A DNA stretch of 64,000 bases from Mycobacterium kubicae (GTDB lineage: Bacteria > Actinomycetota > Actinomycetes > Mycobacteriales > Mycobacteriaceae). Below the pieces are notes generated by a model that saw only the letters and a program-made list of their open reading frames with translations, did no database searches and was not told the DNA's origin. The stretch lies in contig NZ_CP065047.1 of the NCBI RefSeq assembly GCF_015689175.1, positions 4,216,001-4,280,000 on the forward strand. The letters are read 5' to 3'. Below are positions 54,130-63,426 of the stretch, piece after piece; position 1 is the stretch's first letter; every line of letters begins with the position of its first letter. Both the position numbers and the translations under genes were made by a program.

Positions 54130-55001
54130 GCCAGTCCCCTCACCGTGCGCGCCGGCGGCCGCGTTCCCTGTATCGAGGCGACCATCTCCAGCACCCGTCG
54201 GGTCGGCAACACCTGGTGCACGCGGAACATGCGGGCACCGGCGGCGGCCGCCAAAGCGGTGGCCGCCAGAGTCCCCTCCAGCCGTTCGGTCAGCTCCACT
54301 CCCAGAGTCTCCCCGACGAAGTCCTTGTTGCTCAACGCCATCAGCACCGGCCAGCCGGTCTCGACGAGTTCGTCCACATGGCGCAACAGCTGCAGGCCGT
54401 GGAAGGTGTTCTTGCCGAAGTCGTGGGCCGGGTCGATCAGCACCCGATCGCGGGCTACTCCGGCCGCGACGGCCCGCTCGGCGGCGGCGGTGACCTGCTC
54501 GATCACGTCGTCCACCACGGCGCGGGTAGTCGTACCGTAACTCACCCGGAAGGGGCGGGTGCGCGGCAGCGCACCGCCGGTGTGGGCGCACACCAGGCCC
54601 GCGCCGCATTCGGCGGCCACCTCGGCGATCGCCGGGTCGATGCCGCCCCAGGTGTCGTTGATCAGGTCCGCCCCGGCCGCGCACGCGACGCGGGCAACCT
54701 CCGAGCGCCAGGTGTCCACGCTGATCAGCTGGTCGGGATAGGCGTCGCGCAGCCATGCGATGAACGGCACCAGCCGGGCGATCTCGGTCTTGGCGTCCAC
54801 GGTGTCACCGGGACCGGCCTTGACGCCGCCGACGTCGATCACGTCGGCGCCATCGGCGATCGCCTGGTGGGCGGCGTCGCGGGCGGCCTGGTCGGTGAAG
54901 GTCGCACCCTTGTCGAAGAACGAGTCCGGGGTGCGGTTGACGATCGCCATGATCAGCGCGCGATCGGCTGCTACCGGGCGGCCGCACAGCATTGACTGCA
55001 C
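54126..55001 (-). CDS. folP2: FolP2, a dihydropteroate-synthase-like protein
   Basis: The 291-residue TIM-barrel protein is a DHPS homologue, but its active-site loops differ from true FolP: the usual NVTPDSFSDGG is NRTPDSFFDKG, and the STRPG loop that binds pterin and sulfonamide is replaced by VKAGPG. Mycobacterial FolP2 lacks DHPS activity in published tests. The position between fadD6 and gpgS, with an ATGA overlap to gpgS, suggests a role tied to methylglucose lipopolysaccharide. GTG 55001 is the best start; the repeat-rich N-terminal extension of the M. tuberculosis protein is absent. Confidence 0.9.
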   Translation of the reverse strand: MQSMLCGRPVAADRALIMAIVNRTPDSFFDKGATFTDQAARDAAHQAIADGADVIDVGGVKAGPGDTVDAKTEIARLVPFIAWLRDAYPDQLISVDTWRSEVARVACAAGADLINDTWGGIDPAIAEVAAECGAGLVCAHTGGALPRTRPFRVSYGTTTRAVVDDVIEQVTAAAERAVAAGVARDRVLIDPAHDFGKNTFHGLQLLRHVDELVETGWPVLMALSNKDFVGETLGVELTERLEGTLAATALAAAAGARMFRVHQVLPTRRVLEMVASIQGTRPPARTVRGLA

Positions 55002-55037
55002 GCCTCCATAGTGCCTGGTCGTCGGCGACGCCCGTCA

Positions 55038-55097
55038 CCGCGAGTGGAACGCCACTGCGATTTTCGGCTTGAGTTCTCGCTGTGGTTCCGCTCGCGG
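55038..55097. repeat. Long intergenic inverted repeat between fadD6 and folP2
   Basis: The left arm 55038-55060 (starting CCGCGAGTGGAAC) pairs with the right arm 55077-55097 (ending GTTCCGCTCGCGG), with two mismatches and a two-base offset, around a 16-nt loop. It lies in the 115-bp gap of the minus-strand operon. Confidence 0.65.
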
Positions 55098-55116
55098 CCA
55101 ATGAAGCGGCCAGACG

Positions 55117-56889
55117 CTAGCCCTGCGGCCGCTTGCCCGCCGACACTTCGTCGGGGTACTCGTCGTAGAAGGGCACGTAGCCCTCCTTGCGCCCGGCCAG
55201 CACGTACAGCGGGTCCTTTACGTCGGGCCCGTAGGCCTGCTCACGCAGCTCGACCTTGCGGCTCTTGAACGTCGACGTGTGTTCCAACGTCTCGACCACC
55301 CGCACGAACAGCGGCAGCGCGTAGGAGGGCAGCTCCTGATACACCGCCTTGGCCAGGGACTTGCCGTCGAACTCCGCGCCCTCGCGCAGCTTGATCGCGG
55401 CCATGCCGGCGCGCCCGCCCGTGTTCGGCACCTCGACGCCGTAGACGGTGCATTCCTCGACATTGCGGTCCGACGCCACGGCCGCTTCCACCTGCGTGGT
55501 GGCCACGTTCTCACCCTTCCAGCGGAAGGTGTCGCCGAGCCGGTCGACGAACGCGGCGTGGAACAACCCCTGCGGGCTCATCACGTCGCCGGTGTTGAAC
55601 CAGGTGTCACCGTCCTTGAAAGCGTTGCGCACCAACTTCTTTTCGGTGGCTTCCTTGTCGGTGTAGCCGTCGAACGGCTGCAGCCGGTTGACCGGGCTGA
55701 GCAACAGGCCGGGCTGGCCGGAAGGCACCCGCTGCACCCGACCGGACTCGTCACGCAGCGGTTCGCCGGTGTCGGGGTCATAGGCCACGTACGCCAGCGG
55801 CATCGGCGAGATGCCGGTGCTGCGCGGCACGTTGAAGACGTTGATGAACGCGGTGGTGCCTTCGCTCGCGGCGTAGAACTCACAGACCCGCGGAATATTG
55901 AACCGCTCGGTGAACTCATTCCAGATCTCGGGCCGCAGCCCGTTGCCGGCGATCACGCGGATCTTGTGGGCGCGGTCGGTCGGCTTGGGCGGCTGGTTGA
56001 GCAGATACCGGCAGACTTCACCGATGTAGATGAACGCGGTGGCCTGGTAGGCGATCACCTCGTCCCAGAACCGCGACGCCGAGAAGGACTTGCCCAGCGC
56101 CAGCGTGGCCCCGGAGTTGACCACCGACGACACCGCAACCGTCAGCGCGTTGTTGTGGTACAACGGCAGGCAGCAGTAGAGCGTGTCGTTGCTGTTCAGC
56201 CGCAATCCCAGCCCGCCGAAGGCGCCGAGGGCCTTCAGCCACCGGTAGTGCGTCATCACGCTCGCCTTGGGATATCCGGTGGTGCCGGAGGTGAAGATGT
56301 AGAACGCGGTGTCCTTGGCCCGCACCTGAGACGCGGCGGCCGGGTTGGTGGCCGGCGCGGTGGCGGCAAAGCGCTCCAAATCTTCAATGGTCAGCACTTC
56401 ACCGGCCGAGCCGCCGGATTCGCTGACCGCGCTGACCAGGTCGGACTCGGCGACCAGCACCTTGGCATTCAGCAGGCCCAGGCTGTGGGCCAAGACGTCG
56501 CCGCGCTGGTGGTAGTTGAGCATGCCGGCGATGGCCCCGCACTTGACGACGGCCAGCATCGTCAACACCGCATGCGGGGAGTTGCGCAGCATGACCCCGA
56601 CGACGTCGCCGGGGCCCACGCCGCGCGCGGCCAGCACCGCCGCGTACCGGTTGGCCGTCGCGTTGGCGTCGCGGTAGGTGATCTGCTGGTCGCCGAACTT
56701 GAGGAAGACCCGGTCGGCGTAGCGGGCCGCGCGCTCCTGGAACACCGTGCCGATCGACGTCTTCGAGCTGGGCCGGGGCAACAACCCGGTCAGCAGCCCC
56801 CGGGCGATCGTCGGTGTATCGGCCAGCAGGCCCGGTACTTGTGCTGCCAGGTGAGTGAGCTTGACGCGCGTGCCGCCGTGATCGGCCAC
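55117..56889 (-). CDS. fadD6: Long-chain acyl-CoA synthetase FadD6
   Basis: The 590-residue adenylate-forming enzyme activates long-chain fatty acids to acyl-CoA and resembles very-long-chain acyl-CoA synthetase/FATP proteins. The P-loop is YIFTSGTTGYPKASVMTH, CEFYAASEGTTAF is motif A5, WFNTGDVMSPQG and FRWKGENVATTQVE are the later FATP-type motifs, and the C-terminal Lys is in FKSRKVELR. The GTG at 56889 is preferred for its GAGGGG site and its fit to the M. tuberculosis length; the frame opens further upstream within the LOG gene region. It is third-last to folP2 and gpgS in this operon. Confidence 0.94.
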   Translation of the reverse strand: MADHGGTRVKLTHLAAQVPGLLADTPTIARGLLTGLLPRPSSKTSIGTVFQERAARYADRVFLKFGDQQITYRDANATANRYAAVLAARGVGPGDVVGVMLRNSPHAVLTMLAVVKCGAIAGMLNYHQRGDVLAHSLGLLNAKVLVAESDLVSAVSESGGSAGEVLTIEDLERFAATAPATNPAAASQVRAKDTAFYIFTSGTTGYPKASVMTHYRWLKALGAFGGLGLRLNSNDTLYCCLPLYHNNALTVAVSSVVNSGATLALGKSFSASRFWDEVIAYQATAFIYIGEVCRYLLNQPPKPTDRAHKIRVIAGNGLRPEIWNEFTERFNIPRVCEFYAASEGTTAFINVFNVPRSTGISPMPLAYVAYDPDTGEPLRDESGRVQRVPSGQPGLLLSPVNRLQPFDGYTDKEATEKKLVRNAFKDGDTWFNTGDVMSPQGLFHAAFVDRLGDTFRWKGENVATTQVEAAVASDRNVEECTVYGVEVPNTGGRAGMAAIKLREGAEFDGKSLAKAVYQELPSYALPLFVRVVETLEHTSTFKSRKVELREQAYGPDVKDPLYVLAGRKEGYVPFYDEYPDEVSAGKRPQG

Positions 56890-56927
56890 GTGACCCCTCG
56901 ATTCGTTCTGACCCGAGCCGTCGACGG

Positions 56928-57491
56928 CTAAGCGGGTGCGCACTGTTGTAGCGCCTCGGCGACCTTATCGACCACCACCAGTCGATCGACCGCGGCCTGC
57001 GTGATGTAGCCGCTATCGACCAATCCGTAAACCCAAGCGCGCAGGCCGTCGTAGTGGCCCCAGGGATCAAGCAACACAATGGGCTTCTCATGGACCCCCA
57101 GATAGCCCTCGGTCCACACGTTGAGCAGTTCGTCGAGGGTGCCGATCCCGCCTGGCAGCGTCAGGAATGCGTCGGCGCGGTCTTCCATGACCTGCTTGCG
57201 CTCCCACATGGCGTCGGTGACGATCAGCTCGTCGGCCTCGTGGTCGGCCAGTTCCCGGTGCAGCAACATTTTGGGAATGACGCCGACGGTCCAGCCGCCG
57301 CGCGCCCGCGCCGCCGAGGCCACCGCCCCCATCGCCGACACGTGGCCACCGCCCCACACCAGCGTCCAGCCGCGCTCGGCGATCGCCTCGCCCACCGCTG
57401 CGGCGACCTCCAGCAGCTCCGGGTGCGTCGGTCCGGCCGCGCAATACACCGCAACCGCCCACTTGCCGGGCGCAGCGCTTCGCTCAGGCAT
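56928..57491 (-). CDS. LOG-family cytokinin-type phosphoribohydrolase (Rv1205-like)
   Basis: The 187-residue protein belongs to the Lonely Guy family: GGGHVSAMGAVASAA near residue 45 and the signature PGGIGTLDELLNVW (about 109-122), preceded by MWERKQVMEDRADAFLTL. LOG enzymes release free cytokinins from their nucleoside monophosphates. In M. tuberculosis, Rv1205 makes cytokinins, and its loss of proteasomal degradation causes aldehyde build-up and nitric oxide sensitivity. The ATG at 57491 matches that length. TACCTT lies seven bases before it, so a leaderless start is possible. It is the first gene of the minus-strand cluster. Confidence 0.93.
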   Translation of the reverse strand: MPERSAAPGKWAVAVYCAAGPTHPELLEVAAAVGEAIAERGWTLVWGGGHVSAMGAVASAARARGGWTVGVIPKMLLHRELADHEADELIVTDAMWERKQVMEDRADAFLTLPGGIGTLDELLNVWTEGYLGVHEKPIVLLDPWGHYDGLRAWVYGLVDSGYITQAAVDRLVVVDKVAEALQQCAPA

Positions 57492-57565
57492 ACACCGAAA
57501 GGTAAACCAACCCCGCACCCCCGGGCGACGTTCGGGGTTAGCGCCCGCCGGGGTGGACGCCGCAA

Positions 57566-57571
57566 TATGAT
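57566..57571 (+). promoter_or_regulatory. -10 hexamer TATGAT for a leaderless STAND ATPase mRNA
   Basis: TATGAT, one base from TATAAT, ends seven bases before the G of the GTG at 57578. It is the strongest leaderless signal in the window. Confidence 0.65.
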
Positions 57572-57577
57572 CCGGCC

Positions 57578-59809
57578 GTGCGCTGGGTGATTACGCCGGA
57601 AGAATCCGTCCTTCGGCAGGCGCAGGCCGCGCTGGCAGACACCGAGCGCTGCGGGGCGCTGCTCGTCGGGTCCGACGGAGTCGGCAAGACCGCGCTGGCC
57701 CAGACCCTGTGCGCCCAGACGGACAAGACGGTCCGCTGGGTCACCGGCACGCCGGCGCAACGATTCGTCCCGTTCGGCGCATTCCGCCACCTGGTCGACG
57801 TCACTGACATCGGGCGGCCCGCGGCGTTGTTGCGCGCGGCGCGCGATTCGCTGACCCGCGACGAGCCCGATTTGCTGTTGGTGGTCGACGACGCACACAA
57901 CTTGGACGGCCTTTCCGCGGCGCTGGTGTACCAGTTGGCGCTGACGCGCGCGGCGCGGTTGCTGGTCATCGCCGGGTCGACGGCAACATTGCCCGACGCC
58001 GTCGCCGCGTTGCGCTCTGACGATCTGCTGGTCCCGGTCGACGTGGTGCCGCTGGATCGCGGACCGACGGTGGCGCTGGTGGAGACCGCGCTGGGCGCAT
58101 CGCTGGATCTGGCGGTGGCCGACGAAGTGTTCGGGCGCAGCCAGGGCAACCCGCTGTATCTGCGGCACCTGGTCAGCGAAGGCGGGCTCAAGCACCAGAA
58201 CGCCCTGCCTCTTGCGGGCGTCATCGACGACTACCTGAGCGGGTTGCCTGCGCCGGCGCGCGTGGTGCTCGATTACCTGGCCATCACCGAACCGCTGGCC
58301 CGCGCCGACCTTTCGGCCCTGGCCGGTGAGCAGGCCGTGTCCGACGCGGAGGTCAGCGGCGCGGTGCGTCCGGGCTACCAGGACGACCTCTTCGCCGCTC
58401 ACCCGCTCTACACCGAGCGGGCCCGGGCTGCACTGACGCCCGAGGGGGCGCGGGTGCTGCGCACCGCGGTGGTCACCCAGCTTTCCAAGCACCGTGGCGA
58501 CCACGTCAGTGACCGGCTGCGCCTGTCGGTGCTGGCCGTCGACAGCGACAATCCCGAGCCGGTGGAGGTTGCGGTGGCGGCGGCCGAGGAGGCGCTGCGG
58601 CTGGGTGACCTGCCCCTTGCCGAGCGGTTGGCGCGGGCCGCGCTGGACCGCTCGGGAGCACTGGCGGCGCGGCTGCCGTTGGCCCACGCCCTGGGCTGGC
58701 AGGGCCGGGGCCGGGAAGCCGGCGCGGTGCTGGCCGAAGTGGACCCCGCCGAGTTGTCCGAGACCGAGTTGATGGCCTGGGCGGTGCCGCGGGCCGCCAA
58801 CCAGTTCTGGATGCTCGACGAGCCTGAGCGGGCCACCGCGTTCCTGCAGACCACCCGGAACCGCATCTCCGATCCGACGGCACGCAGCGCGTTGGACGCG
58901 TTGACCGCGACCTTTGCGATGAACTCGGGCAACCTGCAGCGCGCCGTCGCGTTGGCCACCGAAGTGCTTTCCGACCCGTCGGATTCCGGGATGGGCACGC
59001 CCTGGGCGGCCAGTGCGGCCGCGTTGTGCTCGGCGCGGATGGGCCGCTGGTCGGATGTCGACCGGCTGGCCGAGCGAGCGGCGGCTACCGAGCATCCCGG
59101 GTTGCTGCGCTTCACGGTGGGCTTGGGTCAGATCACCGCGTTGCTGATGTCCGGTGACGTCGAGGCGGCCCAGGCGCTGGCCCAGCGGTTCACCGATTTC
59201 GCCGAATCCCAACAGCCCGGCCGAGCGATCGGTGAGGTGCTGTTAGCCGATGTGTTGCTCGTCAAGGGCGAGTTCTCCGCCGCCGCGCAGCTTTTGGAGC
59301 CGGCCGCGGCGACGCTGGAGCGCACCGGATACTCGTGGGGTCCGCTGTCGTTGATGTTGTTGGCCACCGCACGGGCCCAGCAGGGTGACATTCCCGGCTC
59401 GGCAAAAGCGTTGCGGCGCGCGGAAACTCGTCATGGCACCAAGTCGGGCTTGTTCGCACCAGAGCTGGGATTGGCGCGGGCCTGGACCAAGGCGGCGGCG
59501 CGCGACAAGACGGCTGCCATTACTGCCGCACGCGAGGCGGCGCGCGCCGCCGAACGCGCGGGACAGTTAGGAGTTGCGCTGCGCGCCCACCACGACGCCG
59601 TCCGGCTCGGTGACGTCCGCGCGGTGCTGCCGATCAGCCAGCTGGTGAGCCAGATTCATTGCGCCACTGGCCAGTTGGCCCTCCGCCATGCCCAAGCACT
59701 GGCCGACGCGGACGCCGACGCCTTGGCGACGGTCGCCGAGCAACTCGCGGCGGCCGGGATGGCGGCCGCGGCGGCCGACGCGGCCCGCGCCGCCCAGGAA
59801 TTGCGCTAG
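57578..59809 (+). CDS. STAND/LuxR-type ATPase without a DNA-binding domain (Rv1204c-like)
   Basis: The 743-residue protein has an N-terminal AAA/NTPase module: Walker [12 protein letters not shown] (about residues 31-41), Walker [13 protein letters not shown] (about 103-114) and [14 protein letters not shown], the sensor-like stretch common in large LuxR regulators. From about residue 320 on it is alpha-helical, TPR-like repeats. Relatives such as MalT or the mycobacterial LuxR-AAA proteins end in a LuxR helix-turn-helix, but this protein stops at [11 protein letters not shown], where that domain would begin. It may therefore act as an ATP-driven scaffold or signalling switch. The stop shares CTAG with the convergent dapE stop. 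Confidence 0.8.
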   Translation: MRWVITPEESVLRQAQAALADTERCGALLVGSDGVGKTALAQTLCAQTDKTVRWVTGTPAQRFVPFGAFRHLVDVTDIGRPAALLRAARDSLTRDEPDLLLVVDDAHNLDGLSAALVYQLALTRAARLLVIAGSTATLPDAVAALRSDDLLVPVDVVPLDRGPTVALVETALGASLDLAVADEVFGRSQGNPLYLRHLVSEGGLKHQNALPLAGVIDDYLSGLPAPARVVLDYLAITEPLARADLSALAGEQAVSDAEVSGAVRPGYQDDLFAAHPLYTERARAALTPEGARVLRTAVVTQLSKHRGDHVSDRLRLSVLAVDSDNPEPVEVAVAAAEEALRLGDLPLAERLARAALDRSGALAARLPLAHALGWQGRGREAGAVLAEVDPAELSETELMAWAVPRAANQFWMLDEPERATAFLQTTRNRISDPTARSALDALTATFAMNSGNLQRAVALATEVLSDPSDSGMGTPWAASAAALCSARMGRWSDVDRLAERAAATEHPGLLRFTVGLGQITALLMSGDVEAAQALAQRFTDFAESQQPGRAIGEVLLADVLLVKGEFSAAAQLLEPAAATLERTGYSWGPLSLMLLATARAQQGDIPGSAKALRRAETRHGTKSGLFAPELGLARAWTKAAARDKTAAITAAREAARAAERAGQLGVALRAHHDAVRLGDVRAVLPISQLVSQIHCATGQLALRHAQALADADADALATVAEQLAAAGMAAAAADAARAAQELR

Positions 59810-60870
59810 CTGCTCAGGTAGCGGCGCAGCATGTCCGCCGCCGCGGTGATCCGCTCCACCGGGACCCGCTCGTCGCGCCGGTGTGCGAGATTCGGATCGC
59901 CGGGACCGTAGTTGACCGCCGGAATGCCCAGGGCCGCAAAGCGCGACACGTCGGTCCAGCCGTACTTCGCCCGGAACTGCCCGCCGGTGGCTTCCACCAG
60001 CGCCTTGGCGGCGGGTTGGGACAGGCCGGGCAGCGCCCCGGCAGCGGCATCGACCTGTTCGATGTGCACGTCGAGTCCGTCCAGCACGTCGTGCACGTGT
60101 TGTAGGGCCTCGGTCAGCGAACGATCGGGCGCGAAGCGGTAGTTGACCGTCACCGACGCCGCGTCGGGAATCACGTTGCCCGCCACGCCGCCGTCGACGC
60201 GTACCGCCGACAGACCCTCGCGGTACACACAGCCGTCGATGTCGACGCTGCGCGCCTGGTAGCTCGCCAGCCGGTCCAGCACGGCGCCCAGCTTGTGAAT
60301 GGCGTTGTCGCCCAACCAGGATCGCGCCGAATGCGCCCGTGTTCCGGTCGTGCTGACTACCAGCCGCAGCGTGCCCTGGCAGCCGGCTTCGATCCAGCCC
60401 GCGGTGGGTTCACCCAGAATCGCCACGTCGGCGGCCAGCCAATCGGGCAATTCCCGCTCGATGCGGCCCAATCCGTTTGCCGCCGAATCGATTTCCTCGC
60501 AGTCGTAGAACACCAGGGTCAGATCGTGTGCCGGTTCGGCCACGGTGGCGGCCAGGTGCAGAAAGACGGCGTCACCGGCTTTCATGTCGGCGGTGCCGCA
60601 GCCGTGCAGTTCGCCGCCCTCGAGGCGGCTGGGCAGGTTGTCGGCCACCGGGACGGTGTCCAGATGCCCGGCCAGCAACACCCGCGTCGGCCGGTTGCGG
60701 TGGGTGCGGGCCAGCACCGCGTTGCCGTTGCGGATGATCTCGAAGCCGGAGGTCTGCGCGCGCAGTGCCGCGGCGACCTCGTCGGCGATACGGGCCTCGT
60801 CTCGCGACTCGCTGGGGATGTCGACCAGTGCCGCGGTCAACTCGATGGGATCCCCGCGTAAGTCCAGCAC
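59806..60870 (-). CDS. dapE: Succinyl-diaminopimelate desuccinylase DapE
   Basis: The 354-residue M20 metallopeptidase removes succinate from N-succinyl-LL-diaminopimelate in the lysine/DAP pathway. Metal ligands are in [13 protein letters not shown] (His, with the following Asp-Thr), [10 protein letters not shown] (Asp), and YDCEEIDSA (the Glu pair: catalytic base and ligand). A dimerisation domain follows from about residue 175, and WTDVSRF and the terminal [15 protein letters not shown] supply the remaining conserved residues. GTG 60870 gives exactly the Rv1202 length. It diverges from dapD. Confidence 0.95.
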   Translation of the reverse strand: MLDLRGDPIELTAALVDIPSESRDEARIADEVAAALRAQTSGFEIIRNGNAVLARTHRNRPTRVLLAGHLDTVPVADNLPSRLEGGELHGCGTADMKAGDAVFLHLAATVAEPAHDLTLVFYDCEEIDSAANGLGRIERELPDWLAADVAILGEPTAGWIEAGCQGTLRLVVSTTGTRAHSARSWLGDNAIHKLGAVLDRLASYQARSVDIDGCVYREGLSAVRVDGGVAGNVIPDAASVTVNYRFAPDRSLTEALQHVHDVLDGLDVHIEQVDAAAGALPGLSQPAAKALVEATGGQFRAKYGWTDVSRFAALGIPAVNYGPGDPNLAHRRDERVPVERITAAADMLRRYLSS

Positions 60871-60893
60871 CGGATCAGGGTATCTCCCGGTCA

Positions 60894-60951
60894 CGAGCAG
60901 ACACAGAATCGCACGTGCGCACCCTTGCCGATGCGATTCTGCGTCTGCTCG
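60894..60951. repeat. 20-bp-arm palindrome in the dapE-dapD divergent promoter
   Basis: The arms at 60894-60913 (CGAGCAGACACAGAATCGCA) and 60932-60951 match at 19 of 20 positions around an 18-nt loop. They fill most of the 105-bp gap between the two divergent dap genes. TAACCT (60962-60967), a possible dapD -10, lies just to the right. It could be an operator, or a dispersed intergenic repeat. Confidence 0.7.
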
Positions 60952-60975
60952 GCGGCCACAGTAACCTTGTCGACC

Positions 60976-61923
60976 GTGACTGGAGCTGCAGGCATCGGCC
61001 TGGCGACCCTCGCCGCGGACGGATCGGTTCTCGACACCTGGTTTCCCGCACCGGAACTGACCGAGTCGGGCACCAGTGCGACCACCCGCCTCTCCGGAGA
61101 CGACGTCCCGGGCGAACTTGCCGCCCTGGTGGGCCGCGACGACGACCGCAACACCGAGACCGTCGTGGTCCGCACGGTGATCGGATCGCTGGACGATGCG
61201 GCCGCCGACGCGTACGACGCCTACCTCCGGCTGCACCTGCTCTCGCACCGCCTGGTGGCCCCGCACGGGCTGAACGCCGGCGGCTTTTTCGGAATATTGA
61301 CCAATGTGGTGTGGACCGACCGCGGACCGTGCGCCGTCGACGGCTTCGAAGCGGTGCGCGCCAAGCTGCGCCGCCATGGGCCGGTGACGGTGTACGGCGT
61401 CGACAAGTTTCCCCGGATGGTCGACTACGTCGTGCCCTCCGGGGTCCGCATCGCCGACGCGGACCGGGTGCGCCTCGGCGCCCACCTGGCGCCCGGCACC
61501 ACCGTGATGCACGAGGGCTTCGTCAACTTCAATGCCGGCACCCTGGGCGCCTCGATGGTCGAGGGCCGCATCTCGGCCGGCGTCGTGGTGGGCGACGGCT
61601 CCGACGTCGGCGGCGGTGCTTCGATCATGGGCACCCTGTCCGGCGGGGGCGAGCAGGTCATCTCGATCGGCAAGCGCTGTCTGCTCGGCGCCAACGCCGG
61701 AATCGGCATCTCGCTGGGTGACGACTGCGTGGTCGAGGCGGGCTTGTACGTCACCGCCGGCACCAAGGTCACCACGCCCGACGGCGGCTCGGTCAAGGCC
61801 CGCGACCTCTCGGGCAGCAGTAACCTGCTGTTTCGCCGCAACTCGGTCAGCGGGGCGGTCGAGGTGGTGTCACGCGCCGGCCAGGGCATCGCCCTCAACG
61901 AGGACCTGCACGCCCACAACTAG
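60976..61923 (+). CDS. dapD: Tetrahydrodipicolinate N-succinyltransferase DapD
   Basis: The 315-residue enzyme succinylates tetrahydrodipicolinate, two steps before DapE acts. It is the long actinobacterial type: an N-terminal domain to about residue 115 and then a left-handed beta-helix of hexapeptide repeats ([54 protein letters not shown]). [11 protein letters not shown] is the conserved active-site region. The GTG at 60976 fits the family; the longer frame from 60925 runs through the palindrome and is rejected. Confidence 0.95.
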   Translation: MTGAAGIGLATLAADGSVLDTWFPAPELTESGTSATTRLSGDDVPGELAALVGRDDDRNTETVVVRTVIGSLDDAAADAYDAYLRLHLLSHRLVAPHGLNAGGFFGILTNVVWTDRGPCAVDGFEAVRAKLRRHGPVTVYGVDKFPRMVDYVVPSGVRIADADRVRLGAHLAPGTTVMHEGFVNFNAGTLGASMVEGRISAGVVVGDGSDVGGGASIMGTLSGGGEQVISIGKRCLLGANAGIGISLGDDCVVEAGLYVTAGTKVTTPDGGSVKARDLSGSSNLLFRRNSVSGAVEVVSRAGQGIALNEDLHAHN

Positions 61924-61928
61924 CCCGA

Positions 61929-63233
61929 TCAAGCGTCCGCGGACAGTGCGGTCCCGTTGGTCTCCGGCAGTAGATACGTGCACACCAGGCTGATCAAGCC
62001 CAAGGCGGCCAGCATCACCCCGATGGCCCAGCTGCCGTAGGTGACCAGCAGCGTGCCGGCGATCAGCGGGGGAACTGCGCCGCCCAACACCCCGGCGGTG
62101 TTGAGCGCCAGCGCCGAGCCGCTGTACCGGTAGCGGGTCGCGAAGAGCTCCGGGATGAACGCTGCCGTCGGCCCCGAGCCGATGCCTGCTAGCGACGACA
62201 TGCCGACGATGGCCACCGCGTACAGGGCGGGCTCGCCGGTGTCCATCAACGGGATCACCACGAACGACCACGGCAGGCAGCCCAGCCAACCCACCAGCAT
62301 CATCCGTCGGCGCCCCACTCGATCACTCAGCGTGGCCGAAAGCGCAACGCAGGTGATGCTGGCCAATCCGCCCAGCGCGGAGACGGTCCAGATGAAGCCA
62401 CGCGAGTAGCCCAGGTGCGAGTGGGCGTAGATGGCCAGGAACGTGCTGGAGGTGTACGCGAACCCGAACCCGCCCAGGATGCTGCCGCCGGCCAGGACGA
62501 TCTCCCGGCGCTGTAGCCGAAGCACCTCGGCAATCGGCGTCTTCGGTATCAGGTCGCGAGCTTTCTCCTGGGCGAAAACCGGCGTCTCGTTGATGTTGAG
62601 CCGCACGTACAACGCGATCGCGATCAGGGCCGCGCTGATCAAGAACGGGATGCGCCAGCCCCACTGCAGGAACGCCGGGCTGTTCTCCCCGATCGTGGAG
62701 CTGACGCCGAGGAAGGTCAGACTGCTCAACACGGCCGCGGTGCCGCCACCGAGCAAGGTGAACATGCCGTAGCGGCCGCGTTTGCCGGCCGGGGCGTACT
62801 CGGCACTCAGCAGCGCCGACCCGGCCCATTCCCCGCCCACGGCGAATCCCTGCAGCAGGCGCAGCGCCACCAGGATCAGCGGGGCCGCCATGCCGATGAC
62901 CGCCGTACTGGGGACCAGACCCACGGTGACCGTCGACACGGCCATGATGAGCAGCGTGGCCACCAAAGTCTTCTTGCGTCCGAGCCGATCGCCGAAGTAG
63001 CCGAAGACGGCGGCACCGAGCGGACGGGACAAAAACGCCGTGGCGAACGTCCCCATCGAGGCGATGGTCGCCACGGCCGGGCTCAGATGCGGGAAGAACA
63101 CGAACGGAAACACCAGCGCGGCGGCGGTCCCGTAGATGAGGAAGTCGTAGTACTCGATCGCCGAGCCGACCAGACACGCGGCCGCGATCCGCTTCATCGG
63201 GGTGGCGGGGGCGTCCTTGACGGTGGCAGCCAC
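61929..63233 (-). CDS. MHS-family MFS transporter (Rv1200-like)
   Basis: The roughly 434-residue, 12-helix transporter belongs to the metabolite:H+ symporter family (ShiA, ProP, KgtP type): VGSAIEYYDFLIYGTAAAL in helix 1, FGYFGDRLGRKKTL (motif A) and RLLQGFAVGGEWAGSALL are diagnostic. It would import an organic acid, osmolyte or similar compound by proton symport. The start is uncertain: GTG 63233 gives MAATVKDAPATPMKR before helix 1, while an upstream GTG near 63263 sits seven bases after TACCGT and could be a leaderless start. It converges with dapD with 5 bp between stops. Confidence 0.88.
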   Translation of the reverse strand: MAATVKDAPATPMKRIAAACLVGSAIEYYDFLIYGTAAALVFPFVFFPHLSPAVATIASMGTFATAFLSRPLGAAVFGYFGDRLGRKKTLVATLLIMAVSTVTVGLVPSTAVIGMAAPLILVALRLLQGFAVGGEWAGSALLSAEYAPAGKRGRYGMFTLLGGGTAAVLSSLTFLGVSSTIGENSPAFLQWGWRIPFLISAALIAIALYVRLNINETPVFAQEKARDLIPKTPIAEVLRLQRREIVLAGGSILGGFGFAYTSSTFLAIYAHSHLGYSRGFIWTVSALGGLASITCVALSATLSDRVGRRRMMLVGWLGCLPWSFVVIPLMDTGEPALYAVAIVGMSSLAGIGSGPTAAFIPELFATRYRYSGSALALNTAGVLGGAVPPLIAGTLLVTYGSWAIGVMLAALGLISLVCTYLLPETNGTALSADA

Positions 63234-63333
63234 GTGGTGGCGCTGTTTCCCCTGCACTTGCACAGCGACGACGGTATGTGAAATTCCAGGGCCTTTCACG
63301 TCGAAACGCCTGGCAATTTCCTGCGTGTCGCTG

Positions 63334-63383
63334 AACTGCGCCGCGCAGGCGATCATCGATAACGAAACGGTCTCAGCGCAGTT
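63334..63383. repeat. 8-bp inverted repeat between the MHS transporter and fadD36
   Basis: AACTGCGC (63334-63341) and GCGCAGTT (63376-63383) are perfect arms in the 193-bp gap upstream of the transporter. They could form an operator or an end-of-gene hairpin for the fadD36-like gene. Nothing else stands out in the gap. Confidence 0.3.
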
Positions 63384-63426
63384 GCATTGTGGTGCACGGT
63401 GTTACCGATTTCTCGCCGGCGCGGGT

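Noticed and set aside
60925..60975. Longer dapD start at 60925
   Set aside because: It would place coding sequence in the palindrome and upstream of the likely -10; DapD orthologues start at the VTGAAG position.
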